Source: Oceanobacillus damuensis (GTDB lineage Bacteria > Bacillota > Bacilli > Bacillales > Amphibacillaceae). From it: a stretch of 64,000 nt of DNA. Below the pieces are notes generated by a model. That model was not told the DNA's origin. It was given only the letters and a program-made list of their open reading frames with translations, and ran no database searches. Made by a program: the position numbers and the translations under genes. The stretch covers positions 207,279 through 271,278 of the forward strand of contig NZ_KV392042.1 of assembly GCF_001618145.1 (NCBI RefSeq), written 5' to 3'. This document shows positions 63,623 through 64,000 of the stretch, in pieces (position 1 is the stretch's first letter; every line of letters begins with the position of its first letter).

Positions 63623-64000
63623 ATGAATATGTTCTGGCTGCGTTTTGTTATATTTAGCCTTTTATGGATTCTTTTAATCTTGCAGGAAAGTAATCAGATT
63701 CCTTTAAGTATTGTTAGCTTTGCTGCTGCATTAGGGTTTTATTTTGTTCTTTCCTTGCGTAGAAGTATGTTAATGATCTATTTATGCTCACAGTTATAAT
63801 TACCTTGCACGGCTATTTTTTCACTGATGAGAGTCTTCTTACATTACAGCTGCTGTTTTATTGTATGGCAGATGCGGGTTTTCGGTTGGAAATGACAATG
63901 ATGGCAATTTTGCTTTCGTTACTCATAATCATCATTAATGCAATTGTAATGGAACGACAGGAACAGAATGAAATCTATGATCAGCTGCTGGGTGAATATC
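63623..64000 (+). pseudogene. sensor histidine kinase-like gene, frameshifted and 3' partial
   Basis: ATG 63623 behind TAGGA opens MNMFWLRFVIFSLLWILLIL and several hydrophobic helices, but the frame stops at 63799. Another frame, from about 63772, continues with NDLFMLTVIITLHGYFFTDE, LLTLQLLFYCMADAGFRLEM and ends, at the window edge, with MERQEQNEIYDQLLGEY, a membrane to coiled-coil junction like that of LiaS/DesK-type sensor kinases (HisKA_3). The break lies between 63765 and 63780. The kinase core would be outside the window, so family is inferred from topology. Confidence 0.55.

Overview
The window is from a low-GC, endospore-forming Firmicute of the family Bacillaceae, most like the Oceanobacillus/Virgibacillus/Lentibacillus group. 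The basis is AT-rich codon use, strong GGAGG-type ribosome binding sites, spore genes (CotF-type coat proteins, a CsgA-like protein), a proline T-box, a guanine riboswitch upstream of xpt, a cydS-type small oxidase subunit, and a group II intron fragment very like the known Oceanobacillus IIC intron. No rRNA or tRNA gene was seen.

Region 1 (1-13.0 kb) is the 3' part of a Tad/Flp pilus locus: tadC end, Flp-like pilin, VWA lipoprotein, then TadE and TadG-like proteins at the far end. Between these lies an unusual accessory block. It holds two secreted proteins with aromatic pentad repeats (Trp-x-Gly-x-Ser type), four paralogous about 275-aa cytosolic proteins that end in Arg-Tyr-Pro, two paralogous 238-aa membrane proteins and a lipoprotein. 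The block carries scars of repeated duplication and recombination. It is the best candidate here for an undescribed system: a Tad-linked exoprotein cassette.

Region 2 (13-24.3 kb) holds small spore or coat genes, a YkoP-like gene, an EEP-family hydrolase beside a phosphodiesterase gene broken by one stop codon, a YdhK-like lipoprotein, a broken GNAT gene, a large KatE-type catalase, UvsE, a YkuK-like protein, an SDR and a membrane protein.

Region 3 (24.4-30.7 kb) is the complete cytochrome bd module in convergent layout: cydD-cydC on the + strand facing cydA-cydB-cydS on the - strand, with a short repeat array and a two-way terminator between them. Region 4 (30.9-40.3 kb) contains an NRDE protein, a candidate small RNA, ribokinase, a proline T-box with proBA, an MBL hydrolase, a CBS protein preceded by a nucleoside hydrolase remnant, an exonuclease and an acyl-CoA ligase.

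Region 5 (40.4-51 kb) is the nitrogen assimilation cluster gltC / gltA-gltB-glnA. It is bordered by a serine recombinase remnant and a possibly truncated WYL regulator on one side and by a 3'-truncated group IIC intron after the glnA terminator on the other, so it looks like a rearrangement hot spot. Region 6 (51-64 kb) carries an aminoglycoside 6-adenylyltransferase, a broken DUF421 gene, a hydrolase, csgA, a 6S-like RNA, a guanine riboswitch with xpt and a pbuX stump, two efflux transporters and several enzymes, ending in a broken sensor-kinase gene. At least five genes in the window are interrupted by one frameshift or stop, so either gene decay or base-level assembly error should be considered.
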